NCBI RefSeq assembly: GCF_963678635.1 | Contig: NC_087064.1 | Span: 6,858,411-6,922,410 of the forward strand | From: Symsagittifera roscoffensis | Lineage: Eukaryota > Xenacoelomorpha > Acoela > Convolutidae | Length of the DNA stretch: 64,000 nucleotides | Reading direction: 5' to 3' | Shown here: piece by piece, positions 35,626 through 46,111 of the stretch | Position numbering within the stretch: the stretch's first letter is position 1 | Layout of the letters: each line of letters begins with the position of its first letter | Notes under the pieces: model-generated | Told to the model about the DNA's origin: nothing | Seen by the model: only the letters and a program-made list of their open reading frames with translations | Databases searched by the model: none | Translations under genes and position numbers: made by a program

Positions 35626-37770
35626 ATGGGTAGTTTCAATCCCCTTGTATCCAGTCCACTTCTGTTTTTACCCTTACGCTGCACCGTAAAGATGAGGAAA
35701 AACAACAAGGAGTGTACACTCAAAAAATGCATAAAACTTTCAGGACTTGTAAATCGGATAAGATGGGATTTTTGTTCTAATATGTATCATAACAACTGTG
35801 TAAATATAACTCTTAGCGAATCTAAGAAGATCCAGTGGTTTCAGTGTCTTATGTGTGTTGATGTGAATTCTGTCAATAAGGCTTCAATTGGTGATGACTT
35901 AGTGCTAGATAAATATGTCAATACAGCCATATCTAATTTTCGATTGCCCAATAGTGTATCTAAAAATTCCTACCTGGCAGAGATCTTTTGGACAAAATGA
36001 ATGATATTTGTAATAATGTAGAAAATGTTACTTATTGGCCGGTTTTTCTGGCGTCTATTTGGTTTTTTCCTGAACAACCCTGGAGAAGTGGTCGTAAACA
36101 AACGAAAGCTCTGAGCTCTATAACAAACAAAAAACACGAGCCGACTTTTTTTCAGCTGCTCAACTTTTTTTAAAGGGTCAGGCCCGCCCCAGACAGATCT
36201 CGAGGAGAAAAGAAACTAATCAGCAGCAAGCTCGATAGGGGAAACATAAAAGGAGGAATAAAGTTGGCCGCTTCAGATGACAAGATCGCACCTCTCTCTA
36301 TTCCTAACTATAGAAAGTAGGTATCTAATTACCCAAAAAGAGCTGATATAAATGCCACAAACCCAGAAAACTTCAATAGTTTTTTTGTAACTGAGTTCGA
36401 GACGTACAGTGCAATTATGTCTTTTCCAAATAGTTCGGGATCCGATCTGGACAAGATTTTTCCCCAAGTTTTTGAAGACCTTATTAGTGAATCAAACGGC
36501 AACGCGGGGCTCAATTTCTTGAAAACGTTTACTAAGCCCCTAAACCACATAGGTGAAGGTAAAGTATCCAATCAAATTGTACCCTTTATGGGAGCAAAAC
36601 GTATCGGCCTGATAAAAATAGACGGAAATTTGCTACCAATTGCCATCGGCAACAGGCTCAGCTGAATCATGTCTAAATATGCAGGAAGCAACAGAACTTT
36701 TTTTGGGAGTTCTCAAGTAACATGCGGAACTAAACGAGAAACTAAAATTGCTGCACACGCCTTTAGAAATTTGATAGAGCGGTGATGACAACCCCAAGTG
36801 CTCAGTTTTACTCAATTAAGATTTTTTTTGAATTCAATTCGTTCATTAGAAAAATTATGCTGAATCACGTTTTTTCGAATCGCCCAGAGTTTTACAAGTA
36901 TTTTCATTGCGCATAAAGTAAACCAAAATATCTTTTTTACGGAAATTTTATCCTTAAGTTGGAGAACAGAACAGAACAAGAGGATGCCGCGGCTCCATCG
37001 CTTTATGCTGAAACCTTACAAATGCTCAAAAAAAAATTGAATCCAAAATAAACGTTTGGTATTTAGATGATGGAAATCTAGGCGACGACTACAAGATAGT
37101 GCTCAGAGACCTTAAAAACATGCTGAAACCAGAAAAAGACTATGGCTTGAGCCTTAGCACAAACAAAAGTCAGATAAGTTTTCTAGTACAGATCACAAGT
37201 ACTCAGTACAATACAATTATTGGTCAATTTTGAAAAATATGTCCAAAAACAAAAATCAAATTCAAGGATGAACATGTAATCTGGGGCACCCCTGTAGGCG
37301 AATCTTGTCAAAAAGAACTGCTGACTGAATTAATAGCTGAATTGGAAAAGATTTCGGAGGTGATTGACAAGCTGGATGAAGATTCTGGTTTTTGCCTAGA
37401 AAATTGCTTTAGCATGCCGAAACTCCTATAATTTTTGCGCAGAATCCTTGTTTCTTGCAAACTGATTTTTTGAAAAAGTACCATCGATTTTCAAAAAATT
37501 CTTTATGTAAGGTAACAATTCTAAGAACGAATGATAGACATTTTTTGCAAGCAATTCTCCGGCAGCCAAAGGTGACTGTGTGTGTCTTCCGCTCGCCTTC
37601 TAATTTTATCCGAAATTTTAGCCTCAGCAGTAGGAGCTAAAGCTACCTTAATTGAGATTTTTGCTTTGAAGCGCAAGGCTGGAACACATTATGATGCATT
37701 TGAACTTTCTTTTGATTCAGCAAATGTAAAATATCTCCGGAAAACTACATTGAAAATTTTTTGAAAATTT
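35626..37770 (+). mobile_element. Second decayed RT element with PHD-like finger and YLDD reverse transcriptase
   Basis: 35626-36000 is an intact 124-codon start with CTLKKC, RWDFCSNMYHNNC and WFQCLMC, a C4-H-C-type PHD-like finger as found in ORFs of several retroelements. Further fragments in plus-strand order follow: a KLDRGNIKGGIKLAASDD linker (about 36225), a GAKRIGLIKIDGNLLPIAIG fingers motif (36590-36650), NVWYLDDGNLGDDY with the catalytic YLDD (about 37050-37090), TNKSQISF, a GTPVGESCQKEL thumb-like block and NCFSMPKLL (37270-37430), then a SEILASAVGAKATL segment (37600). Frameshifts and stops separate the parts, so it is dead. It is a different lineage from the YADD element at 8.4-11.5 kb. 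Confidence 0.7.
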
Positions 37771-37859
37771 TTTGGAGCCTATTTGTGATTTAAAAACTTC
37801 CCAAATAATTTTGAAACTAGAACTTAATGACTTAAAAAATTTCAATTACCAGGATACAG

Positions 37860-39239
37860 ATTCAGACTCTAATGGTTGAATGTCATGACGTAAAAAATAT
37901 GAGTTTTAAATTGTCGAGTCAGCAGCTTAGAGTTGCAATTGGGTTCCGCCCAGGTTCAAAAACTTTCGAAAAACAAAGACGCGTTTGCGGAAAAAATGTA
38001 ACTGAAGATGGAGGGCCTGGCCTATCTTGTCACAAAAGTGCAGGGAGATTCTTTAGGCACTCAAAATTCTGAGGTATTGTGGCTCTAAACAAAAAGATTG
38101 TGAGTGGAGGCGAGACTTTGCTTTAACTTTCGAGTGCCTAGAGAATCTCCCTGCACTTTTTTGACAAGATAGGCCAGAACCTCCATCTTCAGTTACCTTT
38201 TTTCCGCAAATGCATCTATGTTTTTCGAAAGTTTTTGAACCTGGCCTATTTTGTCACAAAAGTGCAGGGAGATTCTCTAGGCACTCAAAATTTAAAGCAA
38301 AGTCTCGCCTCCACTCACAATTTTTTTTTGTTTAGAGCCACAATATCTCCACAGGATAGATCAGAAGCGACTAGACGTAAATGACATCTCCCTGCACTTT
38401 TGTGATAAGTGCAGAGAGATTCTCTGCACTCAAAAATTAAAGCAAAGTCTCGCCTCCACTCACAATCTTTTTATTTAGAGCCACAATACCTCCACAGGAT
38501 AGATCAGAAGCGACCAGACGTAGATGAATCTCCCTGCACGTTTGTGACAAGATAGGCCAGGCCCTCCATTTTCAGTTACATTTTTTCCGCAAACGCATCT
38601 ATGTTTTTTGAAAGTTTTTGAACCTGGGCGGAGGTTACTAACAGCCTATCTTGTCACAAAAGTGCAGGGAGACCATCTAGGCCTCCACTCAGATGTAATT
38701 GAAGATGGAGGGCCTGGCCTATCTTGTCACAAAAGGTATTGTGGCTCTAAGGCTGTTATCTCCGCCCAGGTTCAAAAACTTTCGAAAAACATTGATGCGT
38801 TTGCGGAAAAAATGTAACTGAAGGTGGACGGCCTGCCTATCTTGTCACAAAAGTGCAGGGAGATTCTCTGAGTGGAGGCCTAGAGATTCTCTAGGCACTC
38901 AAAGTTTAAAGCAAAGTCTCGCCTCCACTCACAATCTTTTTATTTAGAGCCACAATACCTCCACAGGATAGGTCAGAAGAGAACCTCCCTGCACTTTTGT
39001 GACAGGATAGGCCAGGCCCTCCCTTCATCTTCAGTTACAGTTTTGCCGCAAACGCATCTATGTTTTTCGAAAGTTTTTGAACCTGGGCGGAGGTTCAAAA
39101 ACTTTCTAAGAGACCTTAAAAACCTATCTAGGCCAGGCCAGGTCCTCCATTTTCAGTTAAATTTTTTACGCAAACGCATCTATGTTTTTCGAAAATTTTT
39201 GAACCTGGGCGGAGGTTGAAAAACTTTTTCAGAGACATC
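37860..39239. repeat. Tangle of short direct and inverted repeats
   Basis: At least eight partial copies, in both orientations, of a module containing cctatcttgtcacaaaagtg, cagggagattctctaggca, agtctcgcctccactcacaa, gagccacaatacctccacag and tttgaacctgggcggaggtt. Neighbouring copies can fold back on each other (for example 38023-38068 with 38131-38175). The same module reappears at 61057-61125. No coding frame makes sense across it. Confidence 0.8.
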
Positions 39240-39499
39240 CTCTATTTTTTGCGCAGAATCCTTGTTTTCTTGCAAACTGATTTCTTGAAAAAGTAATGCA
39301 ACTGATTTTACACGTGCATATTTAGTTTTCCGGGTTTTGAAGACACGCCATTCTCGTCTTCCGCTCGCCTACTAATTTTTTCCGCATTTTTAGCCTCAGC
39401 AGTCTTCCGCTCGCCTACTAATTCTTCCGCTCGCCTACTAATTCTTCCGCTCGCCTACTAATTCTTCCGCTCGCCTACTAATTTTAGCCTCAGCAGTAG
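39240..39499 (+). repeat. Second fragment of the YLDD element with a 20-bp minisatellite
   Basis: 39240-39300 repeats 37425-37485 (tttttgcgcagaatccttgt block), and 39354-39499 repeats 37578-37638 (cttccgctcgcctactaatt, tttagcctcagcagtag). The 20-bp unit attcttccgctcgcctacta is tandemly expanded about fourfold at 39401-39480. Homology to the RT element ends at 39499, where the giant element begins. Confidence 0.8.
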
Positions 39500-39500
39500 A

Positions 39501-42300
39501 GAGTCTTGAGAGGGAGGTTCTCGAGGGTGAACTCGGATGAAATCTGGGTTCACGAAAAAGAAATTTTAACGAATAAGATATTGTTATTAATATGCTAGAT
39601 CTATTATATAAATCAAAATGCTGCATGACAATTTCCTGATTGAATAGGACAAAAGAAATTTTAAATCACCAGCTTAAAAGCGGGAATTCACAAGGTGCAG
39701 GTGTGTGCAGATTTTGATTGCTGTTTAGCGATAGTGTGAAAAATTTATATTGTCGTGAATTTTGGAGGGTAGATAAACTTGAGTCTGCTGCAAACTTCTG
39801 TAAATGACCACTGGCACTGTATCTTGAGTGACACTCGGGCTTCTGGGGATTCACTGACAAACGACAGCACGCGATGAGGACATCGATCTTGTGTCCGCGA
39901 AGTATGTGCCAGTCGGTCATGTCTGGAAGTTTGACCTTGAGAGACGCGAAAATACGTAATTTTGGAGTGGAATTTTAATTTTCAATTTTTCGAATGGAGC
40001 CTGTCATGCTCAGTTTTCTCGTACCAACTGAAAAACAGAAAGTGAAAAATCAGAAAATCCGAATTTACAATTGCGGGAAATTACTCAATAAAAACAGCGG
40101 GAAATTGCTATTCGCAATTTCTAGATATAAAATAGGACACGAGTAGAGCTGTCTTATCCCGGAATAGGAAGAGAGATAACAAAACGAAGAGAGAACAACG
40201 ATTCGGAACAAACTAGAGTGAGCCTTCAATGGAAAGGTGGACAGCTTGAGTGTCCCAATGGTTCATACAAAAACTCAAATTCTAGAGCCAGAACTTACTT
40301 CTGTTACCAAAACTGACCAGTATCAAACTTATTTAGTTATATTACCTAATTCTTGAGTTGCTCACCAATTTAATTACTCCCTGTACTCGAGTACATCAAC
40401 ATGTGAGTCCCCAATTTAAATTTCTCGAGTGTGTTTTATGATTGTTATGTTGAGATAAGGCGAGTTTTAGGTTGATCCATCTGAAATGGATCAAAGTTCC
40501 ACTGTCCAATAAAAAGTAACTTAACGGATTGTTCCGACCCTGTTTTTAACGGCGTTCGCGTATTTTGGGTATTTTGAGACCTAAGTATGGGGACGTTCTT
40601 ATTTTCTAGAGTGGGGGGATATTTTGGTAGCAGCCTTCAAGCTGTAGCGAGTTCTAGTCTCATGTCGCAAGCGAACCGAACTGGCTCCGACCGTTCTTGA
40701 GGTAGAAAAACACAAGAGATAGTGTCCCTGACCCTTGAGCCAGTGGTTATAGGGCCTATTTTTCTTAAGCCTCATATGTGACTGCAGTAGGCGACTGTTA
40801 CATAGTGTTTTTATGGCGCTCCTGGTTGTTTTTACGACATCAAGACTACGGAGTCGAACCCACTTGACACAGCTCCGGGCTGCATGCCCAGTCTAGAGTA
40901 CCGGTGGTACGGTTCAACGGGAACGTGTAAGCCTTCCGGTTGTACCGTGATAGCTTTTTAAGAAAACTTGAGAAAACTTCCTGGTATGCTCTCCGAACGA
41001 GGCCTAGCTAACCGAGTAAGGGGGGGGGGGGAACTAGGGAAACAAAAACAAGAAAAAATATAGAAAAAAAAACCATAAAACGAAAAGACAGTGACTTTGA
41101 TACCAGATCATTTGGATCAAACCTTCATATTAATTAAATAGTATACCCATACTGTTTTATAAGACCGATCGTTTCGATCAATCTAGCAATTTAAACTAGT
41201 GACTTCAATAAGGTGCCCGAGTGGGGGGCGTTGTTAAGGGTTTTCAGATAGATTGCAACCTAGCCGGACCACTAGGAGACTTGACTGGAAGAGGTGACCA
41301 GTCGAGTGGGAAAGTGGTTCACAAGGATCGAACCGGACCACTAGGAAACTTGACTGGAAAGGGTGACCAGTCGAGTGGGAAAGTGGTTCACAAGGATCGA
41401 AACGGAGCAATAGGAGACTTGACTGGAAGAGGTGACCAGCCAAGTGGGAAAGTGGTGCTGCTGTCAAGTGCAGAACAGAGACAACCATCACAGGATCACC
41501 ACAAGAGGACGCACAGGGGTGTTCTCAAGTTGGGCAACGGGTATCGTTAGAATCCACATTACATTACAGGAGATAAGTGTAAAATTGGATAAGCGGAGTC
41601 CCATTGTTTTGAGGAAGTTTTTACACAAGCAGGCCTGGAAACAGGTCTACGGTTTTCTCTCGAGAGGTTTAGCACCCGGCGCTTAAGGGATTTTTCGGCT
41701 TAAGAGGGGGGCTAAAGAGGGGGGAGGTTAGAAGGGGGGCTGGTTATGTTAGAGGTTAGCGGTTATAAATTGTAAAAAGGGGGGACATTAGAGTAACTAA
41801 TTGTTCAGCATCGTCGACTTAGTTACATTAGATATTCACACGCGTTGGTTATAGGAAGCGGATATCCAAAATTAGAATCAGGTTAAGGTAGGTACCCTGG
41901 TCGGATCGGTAGGGGGGAACGGACAGAGACAGTTTTTGTGATACCCCATAAGATCGCTAGCAGGGGGGAGGAAAACGCGTGGCAATCGGGTACCAGACAT
42001 TTTTTCGGACAAGATTGACAGCAGTCAACCTCGAATTTCATGAGAATTCAACCATCTGTTTTTGAAATTTTTTCCAGTTTAAAATTTTACGTTTTGGTGA
42101 AAATTTGTTGTTGGTATTTTAACGAACAGGTGATCACAAGATACCTGCGGGGAATTAAGAGTTTCAAATACAGGGGGGTCAGTATTTGGGTTTTGACCAG
42201 TAAGATAGGGATTTTGGGAAAATTTTTACTAGAGCTCAAGTGGTGGTAAAAGGTACAGTGGTTCAATAGTCCCTACAACGAAGAAGAAGAGACCCGATAT
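39501..42300 (+). mobile_element. 5' LTR and leader of the giant element
   Basis: Proven as terminal repeat for 39501-40800 by identity with 59757-61056. The remainder to about 42300 is shared with copies at 3044-4650 (minus) and 62025-63540, and may be LTR or leader. It contains several G-rich blocks (41017-41031, 41703-41740), repeated gaccagtcgagtgggaaagt units at 41297, 41367 and 41437, and no protein-coding signal. No primer binding site could be identified, so the LTR right border is open. Confidence 0.75.
40472..40513 (+). promoter_or_regulatory. Conserved hairpin before LTR polyadenylation signal
   Basis: TTGATCCAT-ctgaa-ATGGATCAA (40472-40494) can form a 9-bp stem, followed 13 bases later by AATAAA (40508-40513). 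The same pair occurs at 60729-60770, 61707-61748 and, inverted, 4848-4889. Confidence 0.65.
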
Positions 42301-42312
42301 CCAGACACTCAG

Positions 42313-42860
42313 TGACGAGTCTTGGGACAGTACCGAAGAAGTCTTGGGACATTGCAGTCTTGGGACAGTCTTGGGGCAACACATTCTTGGGACAGTCTTG
42401 GGACAGTGCAGCCTTGGGACAGTCTTGGACCAGAGCAGTCTTGGTACGAAACATTCTTGGGACGTTGGTCTTGGGACAGTGGTCTTGGGACATTGGTCTT
42501 GGGACATTGGTCTTGGGACATTGGTCTTGGGACATTGGTCTGGGGACATTAGTCTTGGGACAGTGGTCTTGGGACATTGGTCTTGGGACAGTGGTCTTGG
42601 GACATTGGTCTTGGGACAGTGGTCTTGGGACATTGGTCTTGGGACATTGGTCTTGGGACATTGGTCTTGGGACATTAGTCTTGGGACAGTGGTCTTGGGA
42701 CATTAGTCTTGGGCCATTGGTCTTGGGACATTAGTCCTGGGACAATAGTCTTGGGCCATTGGTCATGGGACATTAGTCTTGGGACAGTGGTCTTGCGACG
42801 TTGGTCTTGGGCCATTGGTCTTGGGACATTAGTCTTGGGACGTTGGTCTTGGGACATAAG
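42313..42860 (+). repeat. Tandem array of 14-bp units in the leader of the giant element
   Basis: An irregular start (42313-42460), then about 27 copies of GTCTTGGGACATTG with variants (acagtg, acatta, ccattg). Same position relative to gag as the array of copy 1. Long open frames in all three frames are a by-product of the 14-bp period. Confidence 0.95.
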
Positions 42861-43038
42861 TCAGGTTGAAGTAACCAATTGTAAAATCATATTCTCTATC
42901 CTATCCTAACATATAAAATTTTCAAGAGCTTAAGAAAAGTTGTTTTTAGCAAATCGTCGATTTCTTTTTATAAATTTTTTTTTTGTCGAAGGGGAATTTT
43001 GTAGGTAGTAATACTGTAAATAGTAACAATTGTAAATA

Positions 43039-45393
43039 ATGAGGCGGAGCAGAGTACCGGTAGCTGAGAAGAGATCTACCGAAGCGAAGACCAAGTATAA
43101 CTCTTCGCTACGTAAAACAACATCAATGGGTCCGAAGATAACAAAGAAGAACTTTTCAGTTAGTATGGTCAGCACGAGGAGTACCACGGAGAACAAATTA
43201 AAAGAGGGCATAGAAGAGGAACGAGTAGAACCCACCATTGAGATTGATCTAGAGACACCTGATCAAAGTGTGGATGAAGCAGGAAAGAAGACGACAGAGT
43301 CAACTCCAATGCCTAATGCGGAAGAACCTAACCCGAATCCCATAGAGTTCTCACCGATAGACAACGCGGAAGATACAACAGGCAACACGCAAGAAACAGT
43401 GAAGGATGAGTCTCAAAAGAGAACGTCTTTTACTGAAAGATTAGTAATGATGGTCGGAATGAGATCGAAGGACGCAGCAGTGGAGGAGACGAAGGTTGAG
43501 AAAAGCAAAACATTCGGAACAGTATCCACGAGAACGACAGAGACCGATCAGAACGAGGGTCAGAGAAAATCGGGACCAACGATCAACTACAGGACAACAA
43601 CGGACCATGGAACGACAACTCTTGAGTTAAGCGACTTGATGGCGAAACTAGATCAGATAGATGAGAAACTGAAGCACAGCGAAGAGGATAGAAATGTGAT
43701 AAAGAAAGAAATGAGACACAACAAACATGAGTACTTGGACAACTATTTCCATCTAGCGAGAGCGACGGAGGAAAAGCTTCAGAAGATGTCTGACAAAGTA
43801 GAAACCACTGATGAAGAGCGAGAGAAGAACATCAGAAAGGACATGCAGGAAATGAAGCAGCGATATGACGCAGTGAATTGCCAGTTAGGGAGTTTGGAAA
43901 CGAGAATGGATACGATGAGTAGGAAACAGGCTGAGAGCTCAAGTGCAATACAGACAAAGCTAGACGCTATTCTTAGGAATTCAACACAACAAGACAGGCC
44001 AGCTGCAGAGAGGACACAAGGTAATAGAGTGGACTTCGTGGAGCCTCAAAGGAACAAACGACAGTCAACACCGTTACCAGCAACCAGGGAGGCCGCTATT
44101 ACGGCACCGGTGGGGGCCAGGGCCATTATAAAGAATGGAACAGTGAACACAACTAGTGGTCCAGGGGACTCCACGACTCACAACAACGTGGGACCGGATG
44201 CCATGACTTGGGCAAGCACCTGGGAAATGATGAACAGGACGCTAGAAGCCTTCGCCACGAGGAACACCGACTCGAGTGACAGAGGAAGCAACAAATCCAG
44301 GAAAACCTTCAAGAAACCGAAGGAGTTCAAAGATGATTCAGATGGGTGCATTGACACTTGGGTAGAAGTCATGAGGTTGTACTTAGAACAAGACAACTTG
44401 AACGATGAGAGGCAAGCATGCACATCGATACTGAGCAATCTGGAAGGCACGGCATTGAAATGCGTGGTTGCGAAGAAAGAAGAGGAACGCGACACAGCGG
44501 ACAAAATCTTTGAAACATTGTTAAATAGATTCGGCTCAGGCATGAAGGGTCATCAAGCAATGATGCGATTTGAGAAGAGGAGACAAAGGGACGATGAATC
44601 GATTGACAGGTTCTTAGATAATCTTGAGAGCTTGAGAAGAAGGAGTGACCCGGAAGAATCTACCAATCGAAGGAACTTCAGTATCGCCTCAAAGTTCATT
44701 GATGGGGTGAAGAGTGATGACTTGAGAACGATGTTAGCAACGTACTACACATTGTCAAAAGACAGTGCACCAACTCCAGAAGAGATGAGGCAGAAGTCAA
44801 GAGAGTACATGTTGATGAAACCCAAGAAATACTCGTACTCAGACAACAGGAACACACAAGGGGGAAGTCAGCCACAGAGGTCGTCATGGTACAAGCCCAG
44901 AGATGACATGGACAAACGCAGGTCATGTGCTAACTGCGGGTCGGCGGATCATCATGTGGCGGATTGCACGACATACAAACAGGGCATGAAGAGTTTGGGA
45001 TATGCACCCGATGAAGAAGATGTGAGCCAGATGGAAGAACACGAGTTCTATAGTGGCTTGATCATCAAAATAGGTGCAAGATGCTTCTTCTGCAACCAAG
45101 AGGGGCACTTCAGGATGGACTGTCCGTTGTTTTGGGAAGCGGTCAAGAACCAGAGTCATCCAAAACACAAGTTGGCGCTAGCAGCAGTGCAGAACCAAAG
45201 AAACAGACAGGATGAATTTGAGACGAAAGACCTAGAAAGACCAAATGCGGAGCTACCGACGAAAACAGTGAAAGCTGTAAGACAATGTAATAGTGCAGTA
45301 GAGGCCACGGCGAAGAACGCACAAGAAATAGATTATGAGAAGGCGGCAGCGGAGGCCATCAACAAAGTGAAACAAGACCTAGCAGCGAAATAA
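43039..45393 (+). CDS. gag: Gag polyprotein of the giant element
   Basis: A 784-residue structural protein that would form virus-like particles and bind genomic RNA. N-terminal basic patch, acidic Ser/Thr-rich segment (residues 50-190), a long heptad-rich coiled coil (about 195-315), then a capsid-type Retrotrans_gag region around DGCIDTWVEVMRLYLEQ and LLNRFGSGMKGHQAMMRFEK (about 430-590). Two CX2CX4HX4C knuckles lie at residues 630-643 and 682-695. It ends in a helical Ala/Lys-rich stretch at TAA. The next codons continue the same helix in the same frame into pol, so gag and pol are separated only by this one stop. The ATG at 43039 directly follows the AT-rich leader shared with copy 1. Confidence 0.95.
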   Translation: MRRSRVPVAEKRSTEAKTKYNSSLRKTTSMGPKITKKNFSVSMVSTRSTTENKLKEGIEEERVEPTIEIDLETPDQSVDEAGKKTTESTPMPNAEEPNPNPIEFSPIDNAEDTTGNTQETVKDESQKRTSFTERLVMMVGMRSKDAAVEETKVEKSKTFGTVSTRTTETDQNEGQRKSGPTINYRTTTDHGTTTLELSDLMAKLDQIDEKLKHSEEDRNVIKKEMRHNKHEYLDNYFHLARATEEKLQKMSDKVETTDEEREKNIRKDMQEMKQRYDAVNCQLGSLETRMDTMSRKQAESSSAIQTKLDAILRNSTQQDRPAAERTQGNRVDFVEPQRNKRQSTPLPATREAAITAPVGARAIIKNGTVNTTSGPGDSTTHNNVGPDAMTWASTWEMMNRTLEAFATRNTDSSDRGSNKSRKTFKKPKEFKDDSDGCIDTWVEVMRLYLEQDNLNDERQACTSILSNLEGTALKCVVAKKEEERDTADKIFETLLNRFGSGMKGHQAMMRFEKRRQRDDESIDRFLDNLESLRRRSDPEESTNRRNFSIASKFIDGVKSDDLRTMLATYYTLSKDSAPTPEEMRQKSREYMLMKPKKYSYSDNRNTQGGSQPQRSSWYKPRDDMDKRRSCANCGSADHHVADCTTYKQGMKSLGYAPDEEDVSQMEEHEFYSGLIIKIGARCFFCNQEGHFRMDCPLFWEAVKNQSHPKHKLALAAVQNQRNRQDEFETKDLERPNAELPTKTVKAVRQCNSAVEATAKNAQEIDYEKAAAEAINKVKQDLAAK

Positions 45394-46032
45394 ATAGAAC
45401 AACGACTGAAGCAAGAAATCCAAAGACAGAAGATGAACGAAGCATTAAGTTGCTCACAGACAATACCAGAAGCTGCTGAGGGGTCGACAAAAAATGTAAA
45501 TTGCAACACGGTAAAAATGGTTACAGGAAAGCCATTTGGCATAACAAAGATTGGAGCAAGAATAATGTCAAAAATCACTGTGGGCGGCCACGAAGTAACG
45601 AGAAACGTAAGCGAACCAAGTGACCAGACAATAATGCACATTGACGTTTACGCAGATTACTTGAGTTGTATAAGCCCACAAACGACTTCTAGAGCGTTGA
45701 GAGTACTACTCACGAGAGGGGGTAGCAAGTCGGTACGTGTTGACAACAGGTACACAGAAGCTTATGGTCCACATGAAGTGATGCTAAATATAGATGGAAT
45801 CAACATCTATACCAAAACATTGATAACATGTGATGAAGACTTAATTGGGCAAATCTACGTGGGGAGAGAAGAGTTGAAAGTGAGATCGATCGGACACTGC
45901 GCCATGCTTGAAGAAGATGCGATGCACATCGGGACAGAGGCAGATGTGACAGGACATGTGTTAGACATAAGTGGCAAAAAGACTCAGTTACGTGGGTTAC
46001 TCGATACGGGAGCAGTCTTGAGCGTCTGGTAA
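45394..46032 (+). CDS. pol: Pol N-terminal part ending in truncated aspartic protease
   Basis: In the gag frame, directly after the gag TAA; the first internal ATG is at 45433. About 200 residues with QLRGLLDTGAVLSVW at the end, the DTGA active site of a retropepsin-like protease. The frame stops four residues after the motif because the sequence jumps to the RT YVDD region: the rest of the protease and the N-terminal part of RT are gone. Expression would need readthrough of the gag stop or internal initiation. As it stands it cannot give a working protease. Confidence 0.8.
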   Translation: MEQRLKQEIQRQKMNEALSCSQTIPEAAEGSTKNVNCNTVKMVTGKPFGITKIGARIMSKITVGGHEVTRNVSEPSDQTIMHIDVYADYLSCISPQTTSRALRVLLTRGGSKSVRVDNRYTEAYGPHEVMLNIDGINIYTKTLITCDEDLIGQIYVGREELKVRSIGHCAMLEEDAMHIGTEADVTGHVLDISGKKTQLRGLLDTGAVLSVW

Positions 46033-46111
46033 TGTGCTATGTGGATGACGTGGTAATAGCGACACCCACACTAGTGGACCACATTGAAAGACTTGACGAA
46101 GATTTGCGTGT
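46020..46111 (+). pseudogene. pol: RT palm fragment with YVDD, frameshifted
   Basis: LVMCYVDDVVIATPT with the catalytic YVDD at 46038-46049 and HIERLDE after it. This is in a different frame both from the protease part and from the RNase H part that follows; about one base is missing near 46100. The deletion joint lies around 46015-46030. Confidence 0.85.

Noticed and set aside
42313-42860. CRISPR-like array
   Set aside because: Units are directly adjacent without unique spacers, only 13-14 bp long, and the genome is animal.
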